Origin: Choristoneura fumiferana
Lineage: Eukaryota > Arthropoda > Insecta > Lepidoptera > Tortricidae
Length of the DNA: 64,000 nt
Direction: 5' to 3'
Assembly (NCBI RefSeq): GCF_025370935.1
Contig: NC_133477.1
Span: 20,589,408 to 20,653,407 of the forward strand
The first letter of the stretch is position 1, and every line of letters starts with the position of its first letter. A program made the translations under genes and the position numbers. A model generated the notes under the pieces. That model was given only the letters and a program-made list of their open reading frames with translations. It was not told the DNA's origin and did no database searches. Shown here one piece after another: positions 11,637-25,146 of the stretch.

Positions 11637-11736
11637 NNNNNNNNNNNNNNNNNNNNNNNNNNNNNNNNNNNNNNNNNNNNNNNNNNNNNNNNNNNNNNNN
11701 NNNNNNNNNNNNNNNNNNNNNNNNNNNNNNNNNNNN
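11637..11736. other. Assembly gap, exactly 100 N
   Basis: A run of exactly 100 N, the conventional size for a join of unknown length. The left flank is the damaged duplicate of 39699-40834. Confidence 0.98.
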
Positions 11737-11893
11737 CAACAAAAAGTACAGTCAGCAAAAAAAAGCTTGTATCAAAAATGTTTTTTTTACTAAAACTTAT
11801 TACTATCTTTTATTTAACTTGCAATGTATGTAGTAGTATGTACGGTTGATACGAAATTATATCTACATCTATGCAGCCCACAAATTAGATCTT

Positions 11894-12037
11894 GTACCAC
11901 TACCATGAGTTTACAGTGACCGTACTTGATAGCGACGGCGTAAATTATTATATGGAGAATTGTACAGTGCCTCTATAAATAATTTACGCCCTCGCTATCA
12001 AGTAAGTACGGTCACTGTAAACTCATGGTAGTGGTAC
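11894..12037. mobile_element. Palindromic MITE
   Basis: The left arm starts GTACCACTACCATGAGTTTA and the right arm is its reverse complement ending in GTGGTAC. The arms are about 57 bp around a short loop, giving a strong hairpin with no coding capacity. Confidence 0.8.
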
Positions 12038-12455
12038 CTAATGGTAGTGGTATTGGTCTCTATTGACGTTTGACGTTACATTATAAACAACAGAGCCAAA
12101 TTTTATGACTCTATGCTAGCCATACCGTTCGTGCCCAATAATAAGAAAAAAACATACAGCGTAGGTAGTGAGATAGTACGTGTACGTAATAAATAATGAA
12201 ACTTTCTGAGAATTTTAGAGCTGTTAGCGATCTTGAATGGGTCTCGACTGTCCCTTTCTATGTATATCATTATTGTGTCAACAAGTACATACCTTGTTTC
12301 CTTTTTGAATGCCGAATAACATTTTTATTGTCTTTTTTTTCTTCAAAATTCAAGTGACTTAAAAGGGTTCTAGACACCAGAATTGTTTTTTCTTTTTAGT
12401 TTTTAATAACGCAGTCTAGTTTTATGATAATTCGGGTTTTGTATCGTGTAGGTAT

Positions 12456-12590
12456 GTACAGTCACCAGCATTAATATCTTTCACAGCGGAGCGTGCTAAA
12501 ATATCTGACACGTCCTTCCGGCCCTAGAAATAGTCATATCAGATATTTATGCACGTTTGTTGTGTCAGATATTGGTGCTGGTGACTGTAC
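12456..12590. mobile_element. Palindromic MITE (GTACAGTCACCAGCA ends)
   Basis: GTACAGTCACCAGCA at the left end mirrors TGCTGGTGACTGTAC at the right, with imperfect inner arms built on 'aatatctgacac'. A scrap of the same end lies at about 4877-4890. Confidence 0.8.
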
Positions 12591-13610
12591 GTGAGGTCAA
12601 ATATGTGGTCTACCACCCTAAAGTTGATAATCGTTTGCATGTCATAAAACAATAAGGCCAATAGACATGTCTGTCAACTTGAAAGTTCGACTTCAGCGAC
12701 ATATTCATTTGATAGGAACATGTTTAAAAATTGATAGACCACTTTATTTTAGAGAAGCTCGATATTTCGGCACAGTTACCGAGACGACAACATAAACCCG
12801 AATTTAAAAATCGTAAAATTAGTAATGGCCGTGATAGTCTAAAACAAGTCTACAACATTGTGCAGTAGTTTTTTTGATTGCCATTATCATTCATCACATC
12901 TAACGCTAGATGTCGCTGTCCCGTGGCAGAACTGGGTAGCGTTGTGTTAAACAAGAATTCTTATCTGCATTATAGTACGGTCATTTAAGGCGTAAATCTG
13001 TTTAAAAAAAATATAATTTTTGAAGCCGAAGTTACTTAGCAATGACACCGGCCTTAATCAGCAACAAAAACACATCTCTCAAGACTCTATGTTCAATTTA
13101 GCTCTTAGCAATTTAGCGAAATAGCTCAACCCATCGCACGCTTCTCAAAATTTGTTTCCTTTTTTTTTGTTATTAAGTTAATTAATTGATTGCCATAAAA
13201 AGGTTGCCTGGAAGAGACCGCTCTTAAGCGACAAGGCCGCCTATTGCTTGCCTTGTAATTTTTATCTCTGTGTACACTCAAGGACTTTTATCCATGAGCC
13301 ACCATGGAACCACTTCACAGTAATAATTGTATTGAATTGAATTGTATGATTACATACAATCCTACTTCCTAGTCCCTACTTATAATCCTACTAATATTAT
13401 AAATGTGAAAATTTGTGAGTGAGTGAGTATGTTTGTTACTTCTTCACGCTTAAACGGCCCTCTCTTCGTGGTATAGATTATACACATTCACAACAAATCT
13501 AAATACATAGGTAGGCAATGGAGGGTCAGATATTTTCGTGGTGAAGAGGAAGCAATGATCGCTTATATCTTTCATAAATTCTGTATGTCTTGATGTTCTA
13601 TTTTGTAATA
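12591..13610. other. Intergenic DNA, no gene seen
   Basis: No exon-like frame with splice sites. About 13380-13510 holds another copy of the dispersed repeat also seen at 2560-2760. Confidence 0.45.
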
Positions 13611-14033
13611 ATGAGGGCTAACGTTTTTTGTCTCACTAGATGGCGCACTGTTGCGTGAGGTTTTAAGTATGGCTTTCAAAGTCTGTTATAACGGGCGTGA
13701 AAACAAAGTTTAGATTAAAATCATATTTAATACACCTTAAAACCGTACCATAAAAATATCGAGCATGCCACAGTTTGCATAGACCACAGTTTTGTTCGGA
13801 AAAAAGGGAGGACAAAGGTTTCCGAAAGACAAAACTGTCTCAAAACACAGACATTCGTTGCCCCGGAACGCATATTTGCCATAATTAATTTCAGATATTG
13901 CAAAATATTCACAAAATGATTCTAATTTTAAATAAACCGCGTAGCTCACCTAAAAACTATGAGATTTGACATTTCGGAGACCTCACGCTACACTAGCGCC
14001 TCTAGTGGCGAATTCATACGCGATAGCCCTCAT
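13611..14033. mobile_element. MITE family 1, copy 2
   Basis: ATGAGGGCTA at the left and CGATAGCCCTCAT at the right, with TA directly outside each end (13609-13610 and 14034-14035). This is the clearest case for a TA target duplication in the family. Confidence 0.88.
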
Positions 14034-15326
14034 TAAGCAAGCCAGTGGGAATACACAACAACAACATATAAATAAAGTAACTATAACATTCACACAGAAG
14101 ATGACTATTTAAAACTATTAAACTTTTGCCCACGGCATCGCCCGCGTGGAACTCGTTATCACACGGTGTTCCCTCGGTAACTAAGTGCATTTTTCTTAGA
14201 TCAAGTACCTATCTATGTCACTCTCCACCCATGATCTATGGCAAAAATCACGTCGATCCGTCGCTCCGTTTCGACCACATTAAAGCGGACATGTGTGAAG
14301 TGAAGTGTCGAAGCTGGTGAGTTGAATGTTATGCCCCCAAATACTTAGCATAGGTATTCGACCATAGTTGAAAAAAAAACCGGCCGAGAGCGTATCGGAC
14401 ACGCCCAAGATAGGGTTCCGTAGCCATTACGAAAAAAAAACAAGTAATATTATGTGCGTTATAACACAATTAAAACACAACTTGTCTACAGTGCTACAGT
14501 CTTAAATTTTATTGGCTTTCAAAATCTTAATTGCGTGAAATCAAAGTTTGATTAAAATCATATTTAATACACCTTAAACCGTACCATAAAAATATGATTC
14601 ATGCCACAGTGTTGCATAGCAGTACGCTAAAAAAGGAGGACAAAGGTTTCCGAATAGACAAAACTGTTAAACGCAGACATGTTGCCCCGGCCATATTTGC
14701 CAAATCAAAGATATTGCAAAATATTCACAAAATGATTCTAATTTTAAAAAAACCGCGTAGCTCACCTAAAAACTATGAGATTTGACATTTCGGAGACCTC
14801 ACGCTACACTAGCGCTCTAGTGGCGAATTCATACGCGATAGCCCTCATTAAGCAAGCCAGTGGGAATACACAACAACAACATATAAATAAACTAACTATA
14901 ACATTCATACAGAAGATGACTACTTAAAACTATTAAACTTTTGCCCACGGCATCGCCCGCGTGGAACTCGGTTATCACACGGTGTTCCCTCGGTAACTAC
15001 GTGCATTTTTCTTAGATAAAAAGTACCTAGCCTATGTCACTCTCCGGCCATGATCTATGGCAAAAATCACGTCGATCCGTCGCTCCGTTTCAACCACATT
15101 AAAGCGGACATGTCTGAAGTGAAGTGTCGAAGCTGGTGAGCTTGGAATGGATGCCCCCAAATACTTAGCATACGTATTCGACCATAGTTGAAAAAAAAAC
15201 CGGCCGAGAGCGTATCGGACACGCCCAAGATAGGGTTCCGTAGCCATTACGAAAAAAAAACAAGTAATATTATGTGCGTTATAACACAATTAAAACACAA
15301 CTTACTACAGTGCTACAGTCTTAAAA
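13695..15326. repeat. Tandem segmental duplication, unit about 0.8 kb
   Basis: 13695-14507 is repeated at 14533-15326 with small indels and substitutions. Each unit holds the right half of MITE family 1, then a sequence beginning 'gcaagccagtgggaatac' and ending 'gtgctacagtctta'. The partial MITE ending at 14847 therefore arose by duplication, not by independent insertion. Confidence 0.85.
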
Positions 15327-15850
15327 TCTATTGCGAGAAAAAGAGCGTATCTTCACAGCAATTACGTCCTTTTGTTGAGAAGCGCAGTTTTTCGGCAATA
15401 ACTCAAAAACGGCATATCCGATCATGTTGAACCAATTTTCGTTGAAAGTATTTATTAAGCGTTATCTTTCCATATTTTTTGGATAAACGGTTTACAAGAT
15501 AGAGGAGGGGGGGGGGGACACAATTTTTGCTACTTTGGGAGCGATTATTTCCAGAAATCTTCACTTAATCAAAAAAGTTTTTGAGAAACCTTACTATGTG
15601 TGTTAAAAGATTTTTTTTTTCAATTTTGTTACGTGTACCTATGGAGTGCCCCCCCTATAGATATTTATTTTTGTAATTTAACTACAAAACTAAATAGCGG
15701 CTTTGACAAGACATCTGTACTCCAAATTTTATTGATATAAGTACATCTTGTAGTTTTCGAGTAAAATGCCTGTGTCATACGGACGGACAGACATACAGAC
15801 GGACTTGACGAAACTATAAGGGTTCCGTTTTTGCCATTTTCTTTTATAAT
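15198..15850. repeat. Dispersed repeat with 'ggttccgtagccattacg' end
   Basis: One end reads 'accggccgagagcgtatcgg' and the other ends near 'gggttccgtttttgcc' with a 'cggacggacagac' stretch before it. The same family is found at 14370-14440, 16690-16760 and, in the opposite orientation, at 53140-53668. No coding frame. Confidence 0.7.
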
Positions 15851-17049
15851 TTTTCACAATTTTCAATATCGACTAACTTCTTAGATGATGTAGCTATACT
15901 TAGTCAGCGAACATGTATTTTTTTTTTAGTGCGAAGAGAAAAGTTGCTGTGATCCAGAACTGGCATGTCAAGATACGGATTATGGCTTCGGACTTCGGTG
16001 TTATGCACCAGAGAAGCCCTTGTGATTATATAAGCGTATATACGCTTGATAAATAAATAAATATTTAATAACAAATAAAATTGATTTTTTTTTCATTTTA
16101 TTTTTAATTGTGACATAGTTTAATTTAATTTTATTTGACATTGTTTTTGAAACCGAACAGCTGTATTTTATGTAACTCGTGTTTTAACAAATAATTATTT
16201 TTATCTTTATCTTTGAATATTATGTATTATTAAGCAATGGTTGACTTTGAATATAAATAAATGTTAGTGTACAATACAATACAAAGACTCTTTATTGTAC
16301 ACCAGACATAGTAAGCGATACAGAAAACAAATTATTAAAATTACAAGGTGAGGTGAGGTGAGGTGTATGTTTTAATATATAATAATAAGTAACAAATTGT
16401 TTTATTAAATTTTATCTACTGTCACAGAATGAATAACTGTTGTAACCTTAACGCCGTTGGACTGTAATGTTCCATCTTATGTGAACATATATTAAGATAT
16501 ATGTATATAGATTTAAAATATATTTGTTTTATTAAATTAAATTATTTTATACACTATTGAGACTATTTCATTGTAAAGTTAAGTATCAATAACAAATTTA
16601 TTATTAGATAAAATACTCGAATAAGATCACTGGCAATACTGACTGACGGATCGAGGAAGATTTCTGACTAAAACCCAATGACAGTTCATCTTGTGACAAA
16701 CTATAAAACCGGCCAAGAGCGTGTCGGACACTCCCAAAATAGGGTTCCGTAGCAAGTTTAAAAGTAAAACTACTAATAATTCTCAAGCAAACTTAGCCGT
16801 TATACTTTTCCTTGAAAGTTTGATACATTTACTACCATTTCGAATTTTTTCAAATTTTTCCACTCACCGGTTTAGATTTTAGAGCGTCCCCCGCTCGATT
16901 TTATTGAAAATTTGCACTTTCAAGTTGAATATTTCGCAAACACATCGCTGAATCGAAAAATGGTCTTAGCAAACCCCTAATCAAATGGTTTTAAAAGATC
17001 TATCCAACGATACCAACACAAATTATAATGGGTAGGTACCTACCGAACA
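15851..17049. other. Intergenic DNA with repeat fragments
   Basis: About 16270-16350 ('acaatacaatacaaagactc') recurs at 23730-23825. About 16690-16760 is the 'ggttccgtagc' repeat. No gene is supported. Confidence 0.45.
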
Positions 17050-18900
17050 AACAATTTGGCTATAAATATAGAGCAAATAGTAGCTTTGAGTCTTATAATA
17101 GCTTTATAAGGTCTACAGTAATAGTTTTTGGTGACACTATGGAGCTGATTGAATACATTAGTCAACTGACGATAGTAAAATGATTTAATAGAAATAAGAA
17201 AAATATAATAGCTCGAAGCTGTAAAGTGGTGTTATAAGTTATCACGTTATAGATTGTAGTTGCAGCTATAGGGTGATTTTATCACTGAGTGCTCTTTTGG
17301 AGTGTCTACTAACGCGTCTTAACGTTGTCGCTCTGTAAGAGTGTTATGTTTACCTTCTAGTGCTAAATATCGCCTATAGTGTTAAATAAGCCGTAGGAAA
17401 ATCCTAAAGCTACATAAAGGTTATAATGGCAATTCTAATAACTCCCAATGAGAGAGTGATATAATGGAGTTAGTGTACCCCGTTGAAACACTGTGTAGCT
17501 GTTTTAGCGTTTATGGTGCTATAAAAGAAATTGAAAGTACAGCTCTTTAAGAGCTTCAAGTTCTTTAAGAACGTTTGTGTGAATGTTACTTACTCTTAAA
17601 GCCCGTTTAAGATGTTTCATATGTAAGAGGCCCTATTATATGACCAAAACCTGTTTAACATGATTACTTGAAGCTAAAAGTTGGAAATTAGGTTTCGATA
17701 CATCTTTTTTAACTCATACAGAACTAAACTCCATTGAAAGTTGTTAATAATCATTTTAAGTGTTTAAAATCGCTGCTATATTCTTATTATCGATGCAATA
17801 GAGATATCGAAATGATTAAGAGTTAAAGATAACAACGCCATTTTTGTTTACAAATAATAACCTTAAAATTCCAGACACGTCATGGAAACTAAGTTCAATT
17901 TACTGTAATACAGTCTTCAAAAATATAAGATCTAGTGACTTTAGTATTCCCATTTGAAAACCTAACCCGTTAAATTAACAATTCGAAAAAAAAATATTCT
18001 AAGGCGCTTGAAAATTGAGATGTAAAATACCACATATAATAACAGAAAACTTACAACCGCAATAGTTTTTCACGTATCTACATAAAAATAATTGATATTA
18101 AAATCACGCATTTACCGTTTTTAATGTCTTTCCCGTCGCCATTACAATATTATAGCACACAGCACTCGTGTTTTGTTATTAATGACACATGTTTATTTCC
18201 AGATAGAAATATTTCTATAAAATTGAATACAAAAGAGTACACTATCACGCAAAGAGTTTGTTTTCACCACTGTAGCTTTTTTGTTGCGCTTTAAGTGATA
18301 TAAGAAAACGTTCTACAGGTTTCATAGAACCTTTGGCACAAGTTAAGGCTATTGTGGCTCTTTATTATCTCCTTTATGCGCAAGAGTTTGATTTCACCAC
18401 TGTAGCTTTTTTGTTGCGCTTTAAGTGATATAAGAAAACGTTCTACAGGTTTCATAGAATCTTTGGCACAAGTTAAGGCTATTGTGGCTCTTTATTATCT
18501 CCTTTATGCGCAAGAGTTTGATTTCACCACTGTAGATTTTTTGTTACGCTTTAAGTGATATAAGAAAACATTCTACAGGTTTCATAGCACCCTTGGCACA
18601 AGTTACGGCTGTTGTGGCTCTTTATTATCTCCTTTGGTAATATGCGTCGCTACTAGTACTATTATACCACTTGTTTACTACTATTGGAGTTAATTCCTTC
18701 TACTAAAGAGCCTCTAAGTGATAACGTCTGTGCCAAAATCGGACTATAAGAGAGTTATAGCGTGCTATATCGCTAATTTTTAGGTCGTGCTAGAGCTATA
18801 GGATTTTAAAAGAACTAATAAACGGCGGTTATAGAGCTTATTCCTATCGCCAAATGTTAGTTGGGAAAACATTCAATTCAATAAAGGCTGTGCCAGGATA
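17050..18900. repeat. Degenerate word-repeat region (TATAG/AGCTCT words)
   Basis: The region is built from recurring short words such as 'ttataag', 'gctataa', 'agctctt' and 'gagttatag' in both orientations, without a fixed period. It resembles the arms of the other foldback elements in this contig. The outer ends are unclear and a tandem array (18248-18637) lies inside it. Confidence 0.4.
18248..18637. repeat. Tandem repeat, three units of about 130 bp
   Basis: Three head-to-tail units start near 18248, 18378 and 18508, each beginning 'gcaagagtttgatttcacc' and ending in 'ttattatctcctttat'. Differences between units are few, so the array is young. Confidence 0.9.
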
Positions 18901-19245
18901 AGCTACTCTTAAGTGATTCTGCCCCCAGCGAGTTTCAGCTTGTAATTTTTTTAAATTTCAGCCCCCTAAACTTACACCTTTACTACTTACTTAGTTAAAT
19001 AAATAAAAAATAAATATGATTTTTCTTTCATATTTTTTTTCCAGCCTACCGATTTTAACTTGCGTCACACATGTTGTACAAAGGATGATTATATGTCATA
19101 AATTATTTTCATATTCTCCGCAACCAGCTGAGCAAACATTCGAAAGTATATTGAAATTGGAACGCCACCTCAAACTGGTCGTTCAGCAGAAAAAATCCAG
19201 CTAAATAGTCCAAACGAGTAATCGAGTCCGAGAAATAAACACTAA

Positions 19246-20979
19246 CAGCCTTATTCATAAAAAGTTAGAGCCTCCTTGAAGGCTCCTTGAAGGCCCGATG
19301 CTAAAAAACGTGATTCATAAACGTCTGTTAGCGCTAATCAGTCGATCAAGGCTCTGCTAAAGTTAGAGGACCGTAGACCCTCCTTTACCTCCCTGCTAAG
19401 TCACAAAATGGCCGCCACAAGTTTGAACAGCTGACTTTGACAAGAGCAAAAAACCATACCGAAGATATTTTTGAAGGGTGAAGTTACGCAAAGATTAAAA
19501 AAAAAACCAGGAAAATTTATTTTCAGGAATTTGTATTTAAAAATCTTTTAAATTAGGTACTTATTACTGCTACTTTACTACTTTACTAACAATAAATATG
19601 AAAAAAAAAAATAGGATGTTTAACATAATTACGGCTTTTTGCACAACATAAACATGCGGATTGGAAATGGCGGGAAAACAAAACATCTCGCTTTTATTTT
19701 TTCCTGCTATTTTTGCTGGGTTACCTAATGATTAGCCGACTATTTTTAGGCAGATTATTGATTTGCAGACAACGTTTCGCCGAGTAACGGTACGCCGATG
19801 AATTTGTACGCAGATGTATTGTTTCGCAGACTAACGTTTCGTAACTCAACCTTTAGCAGACTATTTACTTGGCATATGAGTCAGTAAGCCGAACAACTAT
19901 TTACAGAAATTCGTTTAGCCTATTAATCACTACACATTTTGCACATTTGGTCGAACAACCTTTCGCTTTTGTAACGGTTGAACTATTCAGAGCGCATATC
20001 AACTTTTCGCATCTTTTCGTTTCGCATGGAGACTGGCATTCAATACCGTGAATATGTGTGGATTACACTATGGCCTTATTGGCACTTTTACACGCCGTGC
20101 TGACCGCGCATTCTTTATGATTTTTTATGTACCCTCACAAGTTTCAAACGTATAACGCAAGTAATAAACGTATTTTTCACCATCATTTGTATTTATTTTA
20201 TATTGAAGTTTAAACAAACCAAGTCGCGATGCTAGCAGTTCGGTTCTGGCACTTTGCCGGCCGCTACCGCGGCACGCTCGCTTCGCTCGCTCAGCTCGTG
20301 CGTTGTTGGTCGCAATTCTACCTAACACTCCTCCTCGCTAACGCTCGTCGTCGCACCTAACTTCATTTTGATAAAACCTAGTATATTTATATAGTCAACT
20401 CAGTAAAATCCTACCTGTCGTTTGGCCGATTTTATCTACGCAGATTACGAAACAAAAATCGACTGAACATTAAATCTACTTAACAATATGAATGCCATGT
20501 GATAACTCTGCTTATCGTGTCTCGACGAACAGTTGTTCGGTTAACTGAAACAATTACGAAACAAACAATCTACTAAACGTAAATCTGCTTATCGCTATTC
20601 TTCCTACCGACTACTCGGCGAAACGAATAATAGGCGTAACGAAATTATACCAAACGTTGCTCGGCCAAAAGAAAAATCTGCCAACAGCTGTCTGCGAAAC
20701 GAAAATCTGCGTAATGAAACTCGGCAAAACGACAGGTCACCATTTTGCTGTCACTGCTGTCATTTTTTTTTAATTATCGATGAGGCCATTTTTTGTCTTT
20801 GATTTGTCAAGATGGCCAACATAACGCGTCTAATCCGTCTATCAGCAGCTCAACAACTAGCAGACTGCTAGCAAGCGTTTATGAATCATACTTCTTGACA
20901 ACCGTCTAACAAGCTTAATCAGTCTGCTAAGTAACAGACCGATCAAACCTCAATTAAGGATTTTTTATGAATAAGGCTG
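19246..20979. mobile_element. 1.7-kb TIR element with nested word-repeat foldback
   Basis: The left end CAGCCTTATTCATAAAAAG is mirrored by the right end TTTTTTATGAATAAGGCTG. TAA flanks both ends (19243-19245 and 20980-20982), fitting a 3-bp TWA target duplication as made by PIF/Harbinger elements. Between about 19720 and 20745 lies a second inverted structure. Its arms are made of degenerate repeats of 'cgtttcgcagac' and 'aacgaaaatctgcg' words, with ends 'ggttacct' and 'aggtcacc'. No transposase frame is present. Confidence 0.75.
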
Positions 20980-21173
20980 TAAGACGTTTCGTACTCAATC
21001 AACAGTCTGAAATGCGTCATTTTTCAGGCAGAGGTTAAGTGCGAAATGATTGACCCCCAAAAGTAGTCAACACACTTAGGTTACTTGGTCAAATCCAATT
21101 GCTCCAACGAATGTTAGGCAACAAACCTAATTCTAAGACCTAACAACTAACATTATACCTAAACACATATGGA

Positions 21174-23030
21174 CCCACTGAGCAAGGTAACATTGCCTAA
21201 ATGTTAACGAACGTTGCATTTGGAAGCTTGCAAGTTACATTTGCAAGGTTGTAACATTGTTGCAATGTTGTAGAAATTTTGTTGCAACCTTGAAAGTACC
21301 CACTTTCTAAGGTATTTTTGAAACGTTCATTTGCAAGTTGCAATAACATTCAAAGATAACGTAAAAGTAAGTTTCGAATTAAAGTTTCCTAGAACTTCTA
21401 GCGAGAAGTTATAGTAACTTTCAAATGAACGATTATTGTAACTTCATGAAAGTACCTTGCAGAAAGATATATGGAGAACGTTGAAGTAAGTTTCACTTTC
21501 AACCTTCAGGCAACGTTGTAGAAACGTTGTTGCAAGCTTGAAAGTACCCACTTTCTAAGGTATTTTTGAAACGTTTCATTTGCAAGTTGCAATAACATTC
21601 AAAGATAACGTAAAAGTAAGTTTTGAATTAAAGTTTCCTAGAACTTCTAGCGAGAAGTTATAGTAACTTTCAAATGAACGATTATTGTAACTTCATGAAA
21701 GTACCTTGCAGAAAGATATATGGAGAACGTTGAAGTAAGTTTCACTTTCAACCTTCAGGCAACGTTGTAGAAACGTTGTTGCAAGCTTGAAAGTACCCAC
21801 TTTCTAAGGTATTTTTGAAACATTTCTTTGGGAAGTTTCAATATCCATAACAGGTATCATAAAGTAAGTTTCAAATTGAAGGTTCTTGAAACTTCCATAA
21901 GAATGTTACAGTAACTTTTATCTGAACGATTATTGCAACTCCACAAAACAACCTCGCAGGAAGATCTCTGGAGAAAGTTACGATAAGTTTCACTTTCAAC
22001 TTTTTCTCAATGTTGCAGAAAAGTTGTAGAAAGCTTGAAAGTACCCACTTTGTAAGCCTTTTTCGCAACATTGCTTATATAAGTTTCAGTAAGGAGTATT
22101 TAGAACTTAAGTAAAGTTGTGTGGCAAACTTTCTGCAACTTTTAAACGAAAGTTACTTTGTTAAGCTGCAAGTATGTTTGTAATGAAAGGTTTCTGCAAC
22201 GTTAAAATGAACATTTCTTTAACTTGTGTAGCGACGTTGCTGGTAAGTTTTGGTTTTAAGGTACTTGGTGAAGTTGCAGTAACATTATTTTGAAACATCC
22301 TTAAATCTTGCAGTTCCATATTATTTGTAATATTCAAATGAATGTTACATAACGTTAAAGGATTTTACAGAAAGTTACTTTGGTATTATTATTGTAAGTT
22401 TCAGGTAAGTACTGCCAGTAACATTATTTTGAAACATCCTTAAACGTTCCAGTTCTATGTTATTTGTAAGATTCAAATAAATGTTACTTAACGTTACTAA
22501 AGGATCCTACAGAAAGTTACTTTGGTATTATTGTTGTAAGTTTCAGGTAAATACTGCAGAATGTTGCACGTGAAAGTTACTGCAAGCTTCAGATGTTCAG
22601 TGCAGAAAGGTTGCAAATGTACAATTACTGTAAGTTTGAGATGATTAGTGCACTAGGTTGCACGTGTACAATTACTGTAATTTTCGTATAAAATGACAAT
22701 GAAACTTGACGTTGAAACGTTAACTGCTGCTAAAAGTTATTAGCTGAATAATTTTGCAATGTCCTGACATATACAAAGTGCCAACCAATTTAAGAATCGC
22801 TTGACTTGCGATTCTAAAATTGGTAGGTAATTGTATAGGTCTGCACATTACAAAATTATTCAACTATTAAATTTAAACAACAGTTAACATTTCAACCATT
22901 TTACATGATTTTACATGAAAGTTACAGTAATTTTACACGTGCACTAATCATCTCAAACTTAACAGTAATTGTACACGTGCAACTTTCTGCACTGGACATA
23001 ACATCTGAAATTACAAACTATCAGCAGCAA
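21174..23030. mobile_element. Foldback-like element rich in AACGTTGCAA words
   Basis: It begins CCCACTGAGCAAGGTAAC. The left arm is made of words such as 'gttgcaa', 'gtaacttt' and 'gaaagtaccc'. It turns over at about 22700-22900 (which contains a hairpin at 22785-22826), and a short right arm (22914-23020) mirrors 22560-22697. A tandem array occupies part of the left arm. The right end is not defined. The same vocabulary reappears at 33660-35487. Confidence 0.65.
21298..22045. repeat. Tandem repeat, three units of about 249 bp
   Basis: 'cccactttctaaggtatttt' recurs at 21298, 21547 and 21796, and in degenerate form at 22046. The first two units are nearly identical and the third has diverged. 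The array forms part of the left arm of the foldback element. Confidence 0.88.
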
Positions 23031-24082
23031 CATTTTAAACTAGTTTCGACATAGCTACAAAAGTAACAAGAATTAAAAATAGTTATTAGGAATTAATAAC
23101 AAACAACAATAATTACCAAATAACATTCAATTTCTTTATAAATAAAAACAAAAGATAGATTAGATACTTATTTTTATTACAAAATTTACGATTTACTATT
23201 AACAATTAAGCAAAAATATCCCGATATGGTTGTGGGCTTTACTGTCACTAAAGTAAGTATATTCTTAAGTTTAACAGCTTAACTGAGTACACAGGGTACA
23301 GGGGTAATTTTATACAAAATACAGTTATTCCTTGGCAAAAGAATTATGAGTTGAGCAAAGACGAGGGCTGATTAATATTCTTATAGCACAATGCAAAACA
23401 ACAAAATCAAGCAAGCAAATTATTATTATGTCAATATAATAATCTATTCGAAAATAAAGCGTCGACAGGCAACCACTTCGTTAACGTGCATGTTTATTTA
23501 ACACTTCAAAACCCACAACACAATAATTAAATTACATATAAACAACCAAAGGCCAAGCAGGCTTGTGAGCTGCAACAGGTATAAGGGATTTGTGATACTA
23601 AATGCACACTGCGATTCAGATAGCCCAGCATGTTGTGCGAACGTCTCATTTGCATTTTCTATATATTATCTCTTAAAACAGTACCATGACTGAGGGACTG
23701 ACTGCTCAAACATGTCCATAAGTATTATACAATACAATACAAAGACTTTATTGTACACCAGAAATAGTAAGCGTTACAGAAAAACACATACACAGAGAGA
23801 AAATTACAAGGTATGCAATAGAAATTATGACTATGACTAGAGACTACCACTAAAACGTCAATGAATTATACAATATGAAACAGCCCAATTACTTAATTGC
23901 TCTGACAAAATTGGTTTATCAACTTGAGTTAATTGTGAAGATATGAACACATAACATGGTCTATAGTATAGACCAGTAGACTATACAGATGATCAATCCA
24001 AATGGGTCAGTTGGGAGAAATCAGAAACTATGAGATATAGCGAAACCTGTCCTTAGGAACCATGGCTTTCATTTTAGATTAA
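23031..24082. other. Intergenic DNA, no gene seen
   Basis: Only a repeat fragment at about 23730-23825 is recognised (same as 16270-16350). Confidence 0.45.
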
Positions 24083-24223
24083 GGGGCTGTTTCACCATCC
24101 ATTGATTAGTGTTATCTGACGGTTAAATATGATGCCGTCTCTATTTGTTTTGTTCGAATAGACGTAGATGGCATCATATTTAACTGTCAGTTAACACTAA
24201 TCAAGGGATGGTGAAACAGCCCC
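24083..24223. mobile_element. Palindromic MITE, PIF/Harbinger-like (GGGGCTGTTTCACC)
   Basis: GGGGCTGTTTCACCATCC at the left mirrors GGATGGTGAAACAGCCCC at the right; the whole 141 bp is close to a perfect palindrome. TAA flanks both sides (24080-24082 and 24224-24226). A second copy is at 47721-48000 with TTA flanks, so the target is TWA. Confidence 0.88.
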
Positions 24224-25146
24224 TAAATAAAAATGACATTCAATTTTTTGATTTAAATCTCATACATAACCGGGAATCGAACCTGGACAAAATCTCTGTA
24301 AACTATGTTATAAATTCTGCAAATTTTTCCGTTGTTATTTTGAATTGTCTGAATCATAAGTAAAACATGTGTGTATTACATACAGTCTGTTCAATATAGG
24401 AATGGACAGAAGGAAAATAGGTTCTTTATAATGCACGCTTTAGGAAGTCATTTAATAAATTGCAATTTTTTTAGTATACGGTCTAAACTTAATTCTAATT
24501 AAAATATCGAAAACATCAATATTGGTTTCAATTATTCAGTAACTAACTGTTGCCCGCGACTCCGTTCACGTAGAATCCGTTTATTGCTATCCCGCAGGAA
24601 CTATGCCATTTTCCGGGATAAAAACTAGGATTCTATGTCCTATCTTGTACCATCTGTATACCGAATTTCACCTAAATCGGTTCAACGATTAAGACGAAAT
24701 GGTAGGTAACAAACAAACATACATACAATCTTACGCAATTATAATGAATGTTGGTGAGATTAGCTTTGCTATTTTTCATATAGTAATTTAAATACAATAG
24801 AAAACTTTCCTATTTTGTTAAAAACAAAAACGTCTTCCCATAAAATACCTAAAGAGGCAGAGGTAAAGAACATTCTGCAAGAATCGGAACGTTTATAATA
24901 TTGCTGACTCAAGAAACATTCTGTAGGTAGCTACAAAGTAAAAAAAAAAAATGATGAATGATTCACACAATCCACAATAACAACGAAAAAATTTGCAGAA
25001 TTTATAACAGTTTACAGAGATTTTGACCAGGTTCGATTATGTTATTTTCACGGACTATTTTTTTCTTATCCTGAATTACGCCATCAGTTGTGCTATTTCC
25101 AGATCATATCTTATTTTCCATGTCACTGTCTTCATCCTTACTGATG
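24224..25146. other. Downstream flank of the DUF4806-like gene
   Basis: It holds a fragment with a tRNA-like 'gggaatcgaacc' box near 24271 and a copy of the dispersed repeat at about 24545-24740. No exon is seen. Confidence 0.4.

Noticed and set aside
18248..18637. Possible CRISPR-like array
   Set aside because: Units are direct, contiguous 130-bp repeats with no unique spacers, in an animal genome.
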